Below are positions 16,334 through 25,097 of a stretch of 64,000 bases of DNA, piece by piece; the first letter of the stretch is position 1; each line of letters starts with the position of its first letter. The notes below the pieces were generated by a model. It ran no database searches, was not told the DNA's origin, and saw nothing but the letters and a program-made list of their open reading frames with translations. The translations under genes were made by a program, and so were the position numbers. The stretch spans positions 1 to 64,000 of the forward strand of contig DATIBT010000033.1 in NCBI GenBank assembly GCA_035457345.1, in the 5' to 3' direction. The stretch comes from DASTDY01 sp035457345. GTDB lineage: Bacteria > Patescibacteriota > Saccharimonadia > Saccharimonadales > EFPC-124.

Positions 16334-17888
16334 TCATACCTCCTAGCAGCGGCGTTCCTGGCAGGGTGAGGGTGCCGCTAGATGTTGTAAGTTGGAGGCC
16401 GAGCGCACCTTGTGTGGCGCTGCTTAGGTCAACGGTACAATTGAGTGATTTCTGGCTTGCGTCGCCGGTGCAGCTTGCGGTGAAGATGGAAGCGCCCTGG
16501 GTGAGCTGTACGGTTGTAGCACAGCTTGCGGGGTTGTTGCCGCAGGGTAGGTTGCGGCCGGTAATGGTAAATGCGAACGCGCTCAGGCTACTCCCTTGGC
16601 TGGCCTCATCTGGCGAGATGGTGAAGATACGGGGGAAGCTCGGGCTTGTAGTGAAGATCAGCCTGACTTTTTGGTAATAATTATTGCCGCTAAAGGTGAA
16701 GGTTGGGCTTGGCGGGTTGGCAGCGGTGTACGTAGGCACGGTGATTGGTTGTAGCGAATTGTTGCCTGCGTAGGGTACGGCGGCTGCTAAGTAATAGTTT
16801 GTGCTGCCGTTTTGGCAGCCGGAATTGCCATCGTCGCCGCAGAAGAAGTAGTTGCCGGGTACCAGGTTACTGACTGCGGCCAGGCCGCTACCGTCGGTCG
16901 TTGGCCGAGTATCGGTGGGCGACAGATTATCGTAGTAGTACACGGTATTGCTCGCATCGGTGTAGCTCTTATAGCCGCCCTTCATGTATATTTTGGCGTT
17001 GCCTATGGGCGAGCCGCTTGTGTTGACAGCCTCAAGCACGATGCTGTTGGGGCCTTGGGGTTTAATGACCAGCGTCACTGACGATGATTGTTGGGTTAAA
17101 ATCTGCTGGCTTGGGTAGGTTGGTTGCAGGGAACCATTTGGCGGCGCAATGGTCGTTAGCGTCGAATAGCCTGTTTTAGACGCTGTCACGACATAGCTGT
17201 ACCCAGTCGTGTCGGGCGGCAGTCCGTAAAAGATTGCCACGCCATTGCTGTCGCTTGTATCAGAAACATTTATATTTGGCGTAATGGTATTGTTGGTAAC
17301 TTGGATAGTGGCGCCTGATACTGGTGTGCCTGTGTCATCTAAAACAGTGACGAACAGAGCGCCAGTCGTGCTTGCCGTCTCGGCCACCCGGGCAGATATT
17401 TGCGTGTCTACCTCGGCTAAAAGGGAGGTGGCAGGAGCATATACCGACACATGGACAATCTTATAGTCCGCTGGGTTCGTGTCTGTAGCCGGCGCCGTAG
17501 CAGGCGGCGGGTAGTTGCGACAATAGAGCATTTTGAGTGCGAGCGTAGGGTAATTGGCGCAGCCATCGAATGCATCATCGACGTAATTTATACTCGTTTT
17601 AATAGTATAAGTGACGCCATTGTATACTTTGGTGGTTGTATTGGGCAGTGGACTGGCACTGTAAATGCTGCCGCCTGCTACGGCAAGCGTGTCATACGGC
17701 AACGATTTTAAATATTCCATTTGATTAGTGGCAAGGGTAGAGGCAATTGCCTTGCGTTTGGTCACGGCTGCACTGTTGGCAAGGGTCGTGAACAGGCTTA
17801 AAATCGCCAGGGTCACAAAAGTAAGCACGGTCAAACTTATGACCAGCTCGACAAGCGTATAGCCCGACGTACTCTTAGGGGTGCCCAC
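16320..17888 (-). CDS. Large minor prepilin with carboxypeptidase-regulatory-like domains
   Basis: 522 residues. The prepilin N-terminus STSGYTLVELVISLTVL has Glu at +5 and Tyr instead of Phe at +1. After about 150 residues comes a carboxypeptidase-regulatory-like beta domain (GALFVTVLDDTGTPVSGATI), a second similar module (NSIVLEAVNTSGSPIGNAKI) and a C-terminal IPT-like domain with two Cys pairs. Such large pilins usually sit at the pilus tip. The length is far above the 150-200 residues of ordinary minor pilins. First gene of the minor-pilin block. Confidence 0.78.
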   Translation of the reverse strand: MGTPKSTSGYTLVELVISLTVLTFVTLAILSLFTTLANSAAVTKRKAIASTLATNQMEYLKSLPYDTLAVAGGSIYSASPLPNTTTKVYNGVTYTIKTSINYVDDAFDGCANYPTLALKMLYCRNYPPPATAPATDTNPADYKIVHVSVYAPATSLLAEVDTQISARVAETASTTGALFVTVLDDTGTPVSGATIQVTNNTITPNINVSDTSDSNGVAIFYGLPPDTTGYSYVVTASKTGYSTLTTIAPPNGSLQPTYPSQQILTQQSSSVTLVIKPQGPNSIVLEAVNTSGSPIGNAKIYMKGGYKSYTDASNTVYYYDNLSPTDTRPTTDGSGLAAVSNLVPGNYFFCGDDGNSGCQNGSTNYYLAAAVPYAGNNSLQPITVPTYTAANPPSPTFTFSGNNYYQKVRLIFTTSPSFPRIFTISPDEASQGSSLSAFAFTITGRNLPCGNNPASCATTVQLTQGASIFTASCTGDASQKSLNCTVDLSSATQGALGLQLTTSSGTLTLPGTPLLGGMSVTP

Positions 17889-17956
17889 TGCTTTTGTTTG
17901 CTCGTTCTACTTCTTTAAGCATAAGCGGTAGCGGCTTTTTAATCAATGTTACTAAC

Positions 17957-17985
17957 AAAACAGCCCCGGAGTACGAGACTGTTTT
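17957..17985 (-). terminator. Hairpin after the major pilin gene
   Basis: AAAACAG and CTGTTTT arms flank an imperfectly paired loop and lie 25 nt after the pilin stop on the minus strand, with a short T-rich tail. It could partly terminate the abundant pilin message while letting some read-through reach the minor pilins. Confidence 0.5.
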
Positions 17986-18009
17986 GCTTCTTACGCGTGT
18001 CTACAGCGG

Positions 18010-18468
18010 TTAGTTCAAACTGTCTTTGGTCTGAACCGCGTTTGTGTCTTCCTTAAGCCAGGTTAGCTTAAACTTGGCACATGGCGCAGTGGTACAGGCA
18101 GTTGTGCCGTCGCTTGCAAAGGTACGGTAACCGTAGTGGTCTTTGTCTGGCGTAGCACTGTTGTTTACGCTGTTAGCGGTTGCACCCGGAGCGCGAGTCG
18201 ACTGAATGTCGATACCCTTCAGGTTTGCGCTTACCCAGCTGTCAGTGTCTAGGCTGCCAGTAAGGATTGGGTAGCCACCGTTGTCGTTGTAGTAGACTTC
18301 AAGCTGTGTCGCGATTGAGTTCACGTCTGTTTGGCGCTCAGTGTCACGTGCACGGCGCTGTACGCCGCTAAAGGTGTTCAACACCAAGGCGGCCAAGATG
18401 CCGATGACCACGATGACGATCAGAAGCTCGACGATCGTGAAGCCTTTTTGTAAATGTTTTTTGAGCAT
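18010..18468 (-). CDS. pilA: Major type IV pilin
   Basis: 152 residues with a textbook prepilin N-terminus: MLKKHLQKG leader, cleavage before FTIVE, Glu at +5 and a long hydrophobic helix. The helix continues with RRARDTERQTDVNSIATQLE, and a C-terminal pair of Cys (TACTTAPC) forms the D-loop. The start has a strong Shine-Dalgarno (AAGGGGGG). TACAAT at 18490-18495 is a likely -10. Its place between pilC and the minor pilins, and its own hairpin, support the role of main fibre subunit. Confidence 0.88.
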   Translation of the reverse strand: MLKKHLQKGFTIVELLIVIVVIGILAALVLNTFSGVQRRARDTERQTDVNSIATQLEVYYNDNGGYPILTGSLDTDSWVSANLKGIDIQSTRAPGATANSVNNSATPDKDHYGYRTFASDGTTACTTAPCAKFKLTWLKEDTNAVQTKDSLN

Positions 18469-18582
18469 TGAATGCCCCCCTTTTAAATTATTGTAGCCGC
18501 GTAAGAATTACACCGCGTCTTGAGCTTAAGTATAACCATAAGCGCGTTGCCGTCAACTCTTTGCTTGTGGATAACTAGCTCT

Positions 18583-19803
18583 CTAACCCTTAATATTAGT
18601 CGAGAGGCTAGAGATCGGTCCCATCACACTAGCGGCAATCAAACCAATCATACTGCCCATAATCACAATCATGACTGGCTCTAGGATTGAGCTGAGGCTA
18701 CCAATGAGGGTGTCGACTTCTTCTTCGTAAAATTCGGCAACTTTAATAAGAATAGTGTCTGTTTGGCCGGTCTCTTCACCCACAGCGAGCATCTGCGACA
18801 CAATCATGGGGAACATATTGCTTTCGCTCAATATAACCGACAATTGCTTGCCGTTTTTAACTCCCTCGGCGGCCTTATCCAACGCTTCTTTGTAGGCCGA
18901 ATTACCCACTGCGCCGCCACTCACCTTAAGCGCCTCAACGACGCTTACGCCGGCGCCTAGTAAACTCGCAAACGTGCGAGAGAAGCGCGCTACGGCGAGC
19001 TTGCTAATAATAGTGCCAATCGCGGGAACTTTGAGCATAAAGGTATTGAAGGTGCGCTTGCCTTCGGGAGTTGCTACCCAACGGCGGAACAGAAATATAC
19101 CGCCTACAGTCAATCCAATAAGAATGTACCACTGGTTCGTCATAAAGCTGCTAATCGCAAGCATGGCCTGTGTTATTGGGGGGAGCTCGGCATCGGGGCC
19201 GCCAAGGTCTTTTACAATCTGCCCAATGCGCGGCACAATGAACACCATAAGGCCAATGAATGCCACAACAGTAATGGTGAGCAGTACAATAGGGTAGGTC
19301 ATGGCACCCTTCACTTTTTTGCGGATTGATTCGCTTTTTTCTTGTTGCAGGGCCAGGCGTTTTAGAATTTCGTCGAGAATACCACCAGCTTCACCGGCGC
19401 GTACCATATTAACGTATACCTCGTTAAACACTTTCGGATGTTTGGCAAAGGCGTCGCCAAGCGACATGCCACCCTGTACGTCTTTGTTGACAACAGTGAG
19501 CACTTCTTGAAGGCGCTTGCTTTCCGATTGCTGTCCCAATGTATTCAGCGCCCTAAGTAACGGCACGCCCGCGCTCACCATGGTACTCAGCTGGCGGGTA
19601 AAAATAACAAGCTCTTTCGATTTGACCTTGCCCTTAAACAAACCGCTCATTGCTTTGGCGCGCGTGCTTTCTTCGCGCAGGCCAACAGGACGCAGTTTTT
19701 GCTTGCTTAGTAATGCGGTGGCAGCGGCCCGGTCTTTGGCTTCAAGGGCGCCTGTCACTTTTTTGTTTTGCGCGTTCATAGCGCTGTAGGTAAATTTAGC
19801 CAT
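18583..19803 (-). CDS. pilC: Type IV pilus inner-membrane platform protein PilC
   Basis: 406 residues, the family length. Two GspF domains (about 70-190 and 270-395), each with the ITRQLSTMVSAGVPLLRAL or FARTFASLLGAGVSVVEAL signature, and three membrane helices. PilC links the PilB motor to the growing pilin fibre. It is 3 nt from pilB. Confidence 0.95.
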   Translation of the reverse strand: MAKFTYSAMNAQNKKVTGALEAKDRAAATALLSKQKLRPVGLREESTRAKAMSGLFKGKVKSKELVIFTRQLSTMVSAGVPLLRALNTLGQQSESKRLQEVLTVVNKDVQGGMSLGDAFAKHPKVFNEVYVNMVRAGEAGGILDEILKRLALQQEKSESIRKKVKGAMTYPIVLLTITVVAFIGLMVFIVPRIGQIVKDLGGPDAELPPITQAMLAISSFMTNQWYILIGLTVGGIFLFRRWVATPEGKRTFNTFMLKVPAIGTIISKLAVARFSRTFASLLGAGVSVVEALKVSGGAVGNSAYKEALDKAAEGVKNGKQLSVILSESNMFPMIVSQMLAVGEETGQTDTILIKVAEFYEEEVDTLIGSLSSILEPVMIVIMGSMIGLIAASVMGPISSLSTNIKG

Positions 19804-19805
19804 AG

Positions 19806-21602
19806 TTATTCGCGAGTTACACGCAGGATTTCCTCAATGCTCGTTTGGCCGCGCAAGGCTTTAATAAACCCGTCCATTTGCATGGTGACCATACCCTCTT
19901 TGATAGCTTCTTCCTGAATGGTGTTGCTGGTGGCGTTGGTGGTGATGAGCTTTTGCACTTCTACGCTATTAGACAATACCTCGTAAATACCCATGCGCCC
20001 CTTGTAACCGCTGTGCCCGCAATTATCACAGCCTTCGGGCTTGGGGCGGTAGAGGCGCGTAATGGTACCGCCTTTTATTGATGTCTCGGCGCCAATATCT
20101 TCGCCAATTTTTTGGCTAGCGGCTAATTTTTCGAGTTCGGCGTAATGTTCAAATGTGTCTTTATCTTTTATGCCAAACATTTGGCCAATGGTAGTGAGCT
20201 CGCCATCTTCGGGCTTGTATTCCTGCTTACATTTTGGGCACAGGCGGCGCACTAAGCGCTGGCCAACAACGGCCCGGACGGTGCTGGCAATAAGAAACGG
20301 CTCAATGCCCATGTCGAGCAAGCGCGGCAAACAGGTGGCGGCGTTGTTGGTGTGCAAGGTACTAAATACTAAGTGGCCGGTTAAGGCGGCCTGTACGGCG
20401 AGGTCGGCGGTTTCGCCGTCACGAATCTCACCCACCATGATAATGTTGGGGTCCTGGCGCAGCAGTGCGCGCAAACCGGCCACAAACGTCATGCCTGCTT
20501 TGGGATTCACCTGTGTTTGGTTGGTGCCCATAATGCGGTACTCCACTGGGTCTTCGACGGTTGAAATGTTCACGCCAGGACTGTTCAATAAGGTGAGCGT
20601 GCTGTACAAACTGGTTGATTTACCTGAACCAGTAGGGCCGGTTACTAAGATCATGCCGTGGGGTTGTTTGATTGCTTCGTTGATTTTATCGAGGCTCCAT
20701 CCCCAGTAGCCGAGTTGCTCTAGGGTGAGTGCCTTGTTTGATTCATCAAGCACGCGCATAACCACTTTTTCGCCGTCTTGGATTGGGAGGGTTGAGACAC
20801 GCATGGCATATAGTTTGCCGCCGACCGTCACTTTAAAGCGGCCGTCTTGCGGCACGCGGCGTTCGTCGATTTTAAGATTACTCAAAATTTTAATGCGCGA
20901 AACAAGCGCAGCCAGTACATTGCGAGGTAGTTTGTTCGCCTCGCGTAAAATGCCATCTATGCGGTAGCGAACTTGTACAAAATCTTCCCTCGGCTCAATA
21001 TGAATGTCGGACGCACCGGCACGAATAGCATACTCTAGCAGCAAATTGACCGTTTGGGCAATTGGGGAGTCCTCGGCGACGTCTTCTTCGCTGACCAACT
21101 CCTCTTTTTGTTCCTCTTTTTCTACTTCAACGTCAATTACCTTGGTCAGCTCATTGCTAATGCCGCCAATGCCTTCGCGGTACTGGTCCAAGGCCGCCAA
21201 GATATTATCTTTGGTCGCAATATAGAGCGCAAAGCTGGCGCCGATGTATTTTTTTAGGAAATCCACTGCCTGGACATCGTCTGGGTCTTCCATGGCGAGT
21301 TGTTTGATGCCATCTTTAACAGCAAAAATAACGGCGTTGTACTGCCGGGCAATGCGCTCTGGCAGCAAGCTGATGGTCTTTTTTGTGATGGTTTTGGGGT
21401 CGAGTTCGATAAACGGTATGCCAATTTCTTTAGCGTAGAGTTCCGTCAATTCTTTTTCGTTGATGAGCTCGGCCTTTAGCACCAGATCCTGTAATGGCTT
21501 GCCGGTCTTCTTTTCTTCGGCACGCACCTTATCAAGCTCGGCAGGTTTGACCTTGCCAGCTTTAGATAACAGCGTCTCCAGTGTCGCATCGGCTATGCGC
21601 AT
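19806..21602 (-). CDS. pilB: Type IV pilus assembly ATPase PilB (cluster 1)
   Basis: 598 residues from the ATG at 21602 (MRIADATLE); a longer reading would run into the divergent tsaE promoter. An N-terminal MshEN/GspE-N domain (about 10-150) precedes the secretion ATPase: Walker A GPTGSGKSTS, Asp box STVEDPVEY, Walker B MVGEIRDGET and a His box in TGHLVFSTLHTN. The zinc tetracysteine CPKC...CDNC is present, marking an extension rather than a retraction (PilT) ATPase. First gene of cluster 1. Confidence 0.95.
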   Translation of the reverse strand: MRIADATLETLLSKAGKVKPAELDKVRAEEKKTGKPLQDLVLKAELINEKELTELYAKEIGIPFIELDPKTITKKTISLLPERIARQYNAVIFAVKDGIKQLAMEDPDDVQAVDFLKKYIGASFALYIATKDNILAALDQYREGIGGISNELTKVIDVEVEKEEQKEELVSEEDVAEDSPIAQTVNLLLEYAIRAGASDIHIEPREDFVQVRYRIDGILREANKLPRNVLAALVSRIKILSNLKIDERRVPQDGRFKVTVGGKLYAMRVSTLPIQDGEKVVMRVLDESNKALTLEQLGYWGWSLDKINEAIKQPHGMILVTGPTGSGKSTSLYSTLTLLNSPGVNISTVEDPVEYRIMGTNQTQVNPKAGMTFVAGLRALLRQDPNIIMVGEIRDGETADLAVQAALTGHLVFSTLHTNNAATCLPRLLDMGIEPFLIASTVRAVVGQRLVRRLCPKCKQEYKPEDGELTTIGQMFGIKDKDTFEHYAELEKLAASQKIGEDIGAETSIKGGTITRLYRPKPEGCDNCGHSGYKGRMGIYEVLSNSVEVQKLITTNATSNTIQEEAIKEGMVTMQMDGFIKALRGQTSIEEILRVTRE

Positions 21603-21661
21603 AATTATTCTATATTGTAGCTGATGACGCTTATGATTGCTATGCACCCCCACGCGTCAGG

Positions 21662-21667
21662 TATAAT
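21662..21667 (+). promoter_or_regulatory. -10 box of tsaE, leaderless spacing
   Basis: TATAAT followed by 7 nt and then the ATG at 21675. This supports the shorter TsaE start, because an in-frame ATG at 21624 would lie upstream of the promoter box. Confidence 0.55.
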
Positions 21668-21674
21668 GTTCCCG

Positions 21675-22160
21675 ATGGAATATAAGTTTGTCTGTAAGAC
21701 TACCGATGACACCAAGCGGCTTGCCGAAGAGATGGGTAAGGCGCTGCACGGTGGCGAGGTTATTGAGTTCCACAGTGATCTGGGCGGGGGCAAAACCACC
21801 TTCATGAAAGGGCTGGCCGTTGGCATGGGTGTGGTAGATGTGGTGCAGAGCCCAACCTTTTCAATCAGCCAACTGCATAAAGCGGCACATGGCTTAGAAC
21901 TGCATCATTTTGATTTTTATCGGCTCGATGACCCCGGCGTGGTGCGAGCTTCACTCGTTGAATCACTCGCCCAGCCCAATGCGGTCGTGGCAATAGAGTG
22001 GGGCGAGACAGTGCATGATGTGCTGGGCGCCAATATTATCTCTATCACTCTCACTGTGCAGGATGACGACGCGCGCGTTGTTACTATCGCAGTGCCCGCA
22101 GTAGCTGAACATGTTGCCAAAATATTGCAAAATTACCAACAAAATAGGACAATTGCCTGA
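21675..22160 (+). CDS. tsaE: tRNA threonylcarbamoyladenosine biosynthesis ATPase TsaE
   Basis: 161 residues from the ATG behind the TATAAT box. TsaE is the P-loop ATPase that supports t6A37 synthesis with TsaB and TsaD. The Walker A is DLGGGKTTFMKG (typical LGAGKTT variant), followed by VQSPTFSI, the family switch motif, and HHFDFYRLDDP. tsaB follows with a 1-nt stop/start overlap (TGATG). Confidence 0.92.
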   Translation: MEYKFVCKTTDDTKRLAEEMGKALHGGEVIEFHSDLGGGKTTFMKGLAVGMGVVDVVQSPTFSISQLHKAAHGLELHHFDFYRLDDPGVVRASLVESLAQPNAVVAIEWGETVHDVLGANIISITLTVQDDDARVVTIAVPAVAEHVAKILQNYQQNRTIA

Positions 22161-22549
22161 TGTTTTTAACCCTACGCACCGATAACCCGGACGCCGAAAT
22201 CGGCGTGTTTGATACAGAAGGCAACCAACTCGACTATTACAAATGGCACGCCGACCGCAACCTGGCAAAGGAGTTACTAAGCACTATACGCGACCGTTTG
22301 GCAACCCAAAAAGCCGATTGGTCGGCCATTACTGGACTGGTGGTATACCAAGGGCCCGGTTCGTTTACGGGCTTGCGTATTGGTGTAACTGTGGTAAATG
22401 CCATCGCCTATGGCCAACAGGTGCCTATTGTTGCCGAACAGGGTGAGGAATGGATAAGTAAGGGGCTTAAGCGTCTCGCTAGTGGGGACAATGACCGCTT
22501 GGCCTTGCCTCATTACGGCGCCGAAGCCAATATTACACTGGCCAAGTAG
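22160..22549 (+). CDS. tsaB: Short TsaB-like t6A factor
   Basis: 129 residues. The diagnostic motif GPGSFTGLRIGVTVVNAIAY and the first ASKHA lobe of TsaB are present, but the second lobe (family length about 220) is absent. No frameshift remnant is evident after the stop, because the next gene is convergent and overlaps by 17 nt. In the TsaBD complex the first lobe makes the TsaD interface, so the short form may still scaffold TsaD. Coupled to tsaE. Confidence 0.8.
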   Translation: MFLTLRTDNPDAEIGVFDTEGNQLDYYKWHADRNLAKELLSTIRDRLATQKADWSAITGLVVYQGPGSFTGLRIGVTVVNAIAYGQQVPIVAEQGEEWISKGLKRLASGDNDRLALPHYGAEANITLAK

Positions 22550-22922
22550 TGGTCGTGGCCGGTTCTTCTTGAATCTCGGAGATAGATGGCCAGCGGACAG
22601 TTAAGAACAGGCAATCAGTTATTGCTTCCCAGTTATGGTCGACACCGGGGCCCCACATAACGTAGTCACCTTGTTTGCTGAGGGTGATTACTTTTTCGCG
22701 GAACAGGCAGTTGCAGCTACCAGAAATAAGAATGCCAATAGTGGTGCGAGTTTCGTTAGTTACCCACTCGCCACGCTTCCAGCCAGCTGGGTGATGACTC
22801 CATTTAATTTCGACATCTTTGGTTTTATGCAGGCCGGTCCAGTTGGGCAAAAAGTTGCCAACAATCCAACCGCGAGTGTCTTTGCCATCTTCAAAAGCAT
22901 TGCCCTCATAAATATCCTGCAT
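22533..22922 (-). CDS. Small cupin-fold protein
   Basis: 129 residues with a single cupin-like beta barrel (about 35-115). HH and E residues in EIKWSHHPAGWKRGEW and the motif GDYVMWGPGVDHNWEA resemble cupin motifs 1 and 2. Enzymatic or binding role unknown. It overlaps tsaB convergently. Confidence 0.6.
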   Translation of the reverse strand: MQDIYEGNAFEDGKDTRGWIVGNFLPNWTGLHKTKDVEIKWSHHPAGWKRGEWVTNETRTTIGILISGSCNCLFREKVITLSKQGDYVMWGPGVDHNWEAITDCLFLTVRWPSISEIQEEPATTTTWPV

Positions 22923-22973
22923 ACCCTACATATATCACAACGGTTATGGTTATGCCATTGTAGAATGTTGCTT

Positions 22974-23006
22974 CGTGGGGACACCAGATAGACTGGTGCC
23001 CCCACG
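22974..23006 (-). terminator. GC-rich hairpin after the FtsH-like gene
   Basis: CGTGGGG-CACCAG pairs with CTGGTG-CCCCACG around a short loop (one mismatched position), directly beyond the FtsH-like stop at 23010. There is no T-run, the style shared by the other GC-rich single genes in this window. Confidence 0.6.
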
Positions 23007-23009
23007 TTG

Positions 23010-24833
23010 TCACGCAGCCGCCGGGGCGGCGAAGAGCGCTTGCAGCCCTTCTGCATCGAGCGATTCGACTTCGAGCAGCTTGGTGCGCAGCAGCTCAAGT
23101 TTTTCGCGATGCCCGGTAAGTAGGGTGATCGCTGTCTGTTCAGCCTCCTTTACGAGCTTGTCAATCTCGGCAGTGACGTCGGCCAGGCGCGGGTCATGGC
23201 CTGAAGTTCCGAGTGGCACTTGGGCAGTGTACTTCTCGCCCATGCCCACTTTCGTCACCATGTAGGTGGCGAGTTGGGTTGCGACTTCGAGGTCAGACTC
23301 GGGGCCTGTGGTGAAGTCGTCGCCAAAGATCACCCGCTCGGCGGCCCGTCCGCCCATGTAGTAGGCGAGCCGGGCTTTGAGCTGTTTGACTGTTAGGTAC
23401 AGCCAGTCGCCGGTGTCCATGCGGGTATGGCCGCCGGATCCGCCTCTGGGCACAATGGTTACCCGGTGGGGCGGGTCGCCATGCTCTAGCAGCATCGCTA
23501 CCAGTGCGTGGCCGCTTTCGTGGTATGCCGTGTAGTTGCGGTCACGCTCGGCTACTTCCCGGTTGCGTGCCAGGCCCACTTCGATGATCTCCAGGGCATC
23601 CCTGAAGTCCTTCATGGTGACACTTGGCGCGTCCCGCTTGATAGCAAGCAGACCTGCCTGGTTGCATAGAGCAGCCAGCTTTGCGCCGGTCATGCCGCTG
23701 GTGAGTCGCGCCAGCTCGGCATACGACACGTCGTCGTCCACTTGGGCGAGCTTAGCGGCATGGAGCCGCAGGATCAGCTCGCGTGCCTTAGGATCGGGTG
23801 CAGGCATGCTGGCATGCCGTGTGAAGCGACCCGGACGCATGATGCCAGGGTCGAGATCGTCAGGCCGGTTAGTCGCACCGAGCACTAGGATTGTCGCGTC
23901 CGTGTCCTCTGTGAAACCGTCCATCTGCGCCAGCAGCTCGTTGAGCGTGTTGTTGAGCTCCTTGCTGCCGGAGTCGTCGTTGCTACTCCGCTTGCTGGCG
24001 ATTGAGTCAATCTCGTCGATGAACAGAATACCCCGTCCGTGACGGCGAATTTGTGCGAACGCCTCCTTGACGGCGCGCGGGCCGTCGTTCAGCCAGCGGC
24101 CCATGAAGTCGGAACCCTTCATAGAGAAGAACGGCACACCGGCTTCACCAGCAATAGCTCGTGCCAACAGCGTCTTGCCCGTACCGGGATCTCCCAGAAG
24201 GAGAATGCCGGTGAGGGGCTTGACCCCGCGCGCTTTGTACTTCTCGGGGTACTTGAGTGCGTCGACGCTTTGGGCGATTTCGGCAATGACCTCGTCGGCA
24301 CCGCCAACATCCTTGAAGCGCACGTTGGGTATGGCGGCGGGCGCTACCACCACGCCAGATGACTTCAGGCTATTTCCTATGCTCATACTCCTTAATGTGG
24401 TGCGATTGAGCCATATCAGGAGTAGGAGGAACAGGAATAGGAATAGGAATCCAAAGAACCACTGGTATTTTTCGGCAAAGCCCTTGCCTGCCACGGTCAG
24501 TGGGACACGTGGATTGGCCTTTTCGGCCGCCTCGACAAGATTCGGGCCGTAGCCTGTGGGGTAGGCCACCAGATAACCCTCACCATCCTTTAGCGTGACG
24601 GTCATCTGGTTGTGGTCGTTTTGGAGCTCTAGCTCCTGCACCTTCTGCTGCTTCAGGTCGGCATAGAACTGGCTGATCGGTTTGGTGTCTGGCTTGTGCT
24701 TCTCCGGCGAGGCAAGTAATGGCCACATGAGGAAGAAGACCATCAACGCCAACACTGGCCATACCGGTTTCAAGTGCACTGCGACCGGCTTGGCCTTCTC
24801 GCGCCACCAGCGCTTAAACTGTAGAACGTTCAC
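23010..24833 (-). CDS. ftsH: FtsH-like membrane AAA+ zinc metalloprotease, divergent
   Basis: About 607 residues from the GTG at 24833, chosen because GGAGAG lies just upstream. Two membrane helices (about 22-40 and 125-145) flank a small extracytoplasmic domain. The AAA module has Walker A GDPGTGKT and Walker B GILFIDEIDS, and the SRH carries NRPDDLDPGIMRPGRF. The peptidase has the zinc site YHESGHAL with ESDLEVAT downstream. It should extract and degrade membrane or cytosolic proteins. The pore loop reads FMGRWLNDG instead of the usual FVEMFVGVG, so it is atypical. By eye it is more GC-rich than its neighbours and is a single-gene unit. Confidence 0.88.
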   Translation of the reverse strand: MNVLQFKRWWREKAKPVAVHLKPVWPVLALMVFFLMWPLLASPEKHKPDTKPISQFYADLKQQKVQELELQNDHNQMTVTLKDGEGYLVAYPTGYGPNLVEAAEKANPRVPLTVAGKGFAEKYQWFFGFLFLFLFLLLLIWLNRTTLRSMSIGNSLKSSGVVVAPAAIPNVRFKDVGGADEVIAEIAQSVDALKYPEKYKARGVKPLTGILLLGDPGTGKTLLARAIAGEAGVPFFSMKGSDFMGRWLNDGPRAVKEAFAQIRRHGRGILFIDEIDSIASKRSSNDDSGSKELNNTLNELLAQMDGFTEDTDATILVLGATNRPDDLDPGIMRPGRFTRHASMPAPDPKARELILRLHAAKLAQVDDDVSYAELARLTSGMTGAKLAALCNQAGLLAIKRDAPSVTMKDFRDALEIIEVGLARNREVAERDRNYTAYHESGHALVAMLLEHGDPPHRVTIVPRGGSGGHTRMDTGDWLYLTVKQLKARLAYYMGGRAAERVIFGDDFTTGPESDLEVATQLATYMVTKVGMGEKYTAQVPLGTSGHDPRLADVTAEIDKLVKEAEQTAITLLTGHREKLELLRTKLLEVESLDAEGLQALFAAPAAA

Positions 24834-24870
24834 CACTCTCCTAGTTTTTCTAGGTTTTGCGGACTTGTTG

Positions 24871-24899
24871 ATTTTAAAATGAACTCGTACATTAGTAAA
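24871..24899 (-). promoter_or_regulatory. Sigma70-type promoter of the FtsH-like gene
   Basis: On the minus strand TTTACT (24899-24894), a 17-bp spacer and TAAAAT (24876-24871) precede a leader of about 35 nt with GGAGAG. The rest of the 264-bp gap between this gene and rny (24834-25097) holds an AT-rich stretch and a possible rny -10 (TATATT near 25058) but no other gene that I can see. Confidence 0.5.
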
Positions 24900-25097
24900 T
24901 GGCGCATTCCAGTAGTGTTTGACGTATGCCAAAAATACAGCGTACAATAAAGTCAGGTTTTCAGTATGTTAACCAACTGACTGTTTTCAATATAACTTTT
25001 ATGTATTCAGGAAATCAGATACCGCTTGCGTAACACATAGAGTGAGCATTGCTATTCGCTATATTTGCGAGCGGTAGCTGCCAGAAGGAAGGAAAAT

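Noticed and set aside
23536..24552. Several long plus-strand frames over the FtsH-like gene
   Set aside because: They are shadows of GC-rich coding sequence; the minus-strand frame has all AAA+ and zinc-protease motifs.
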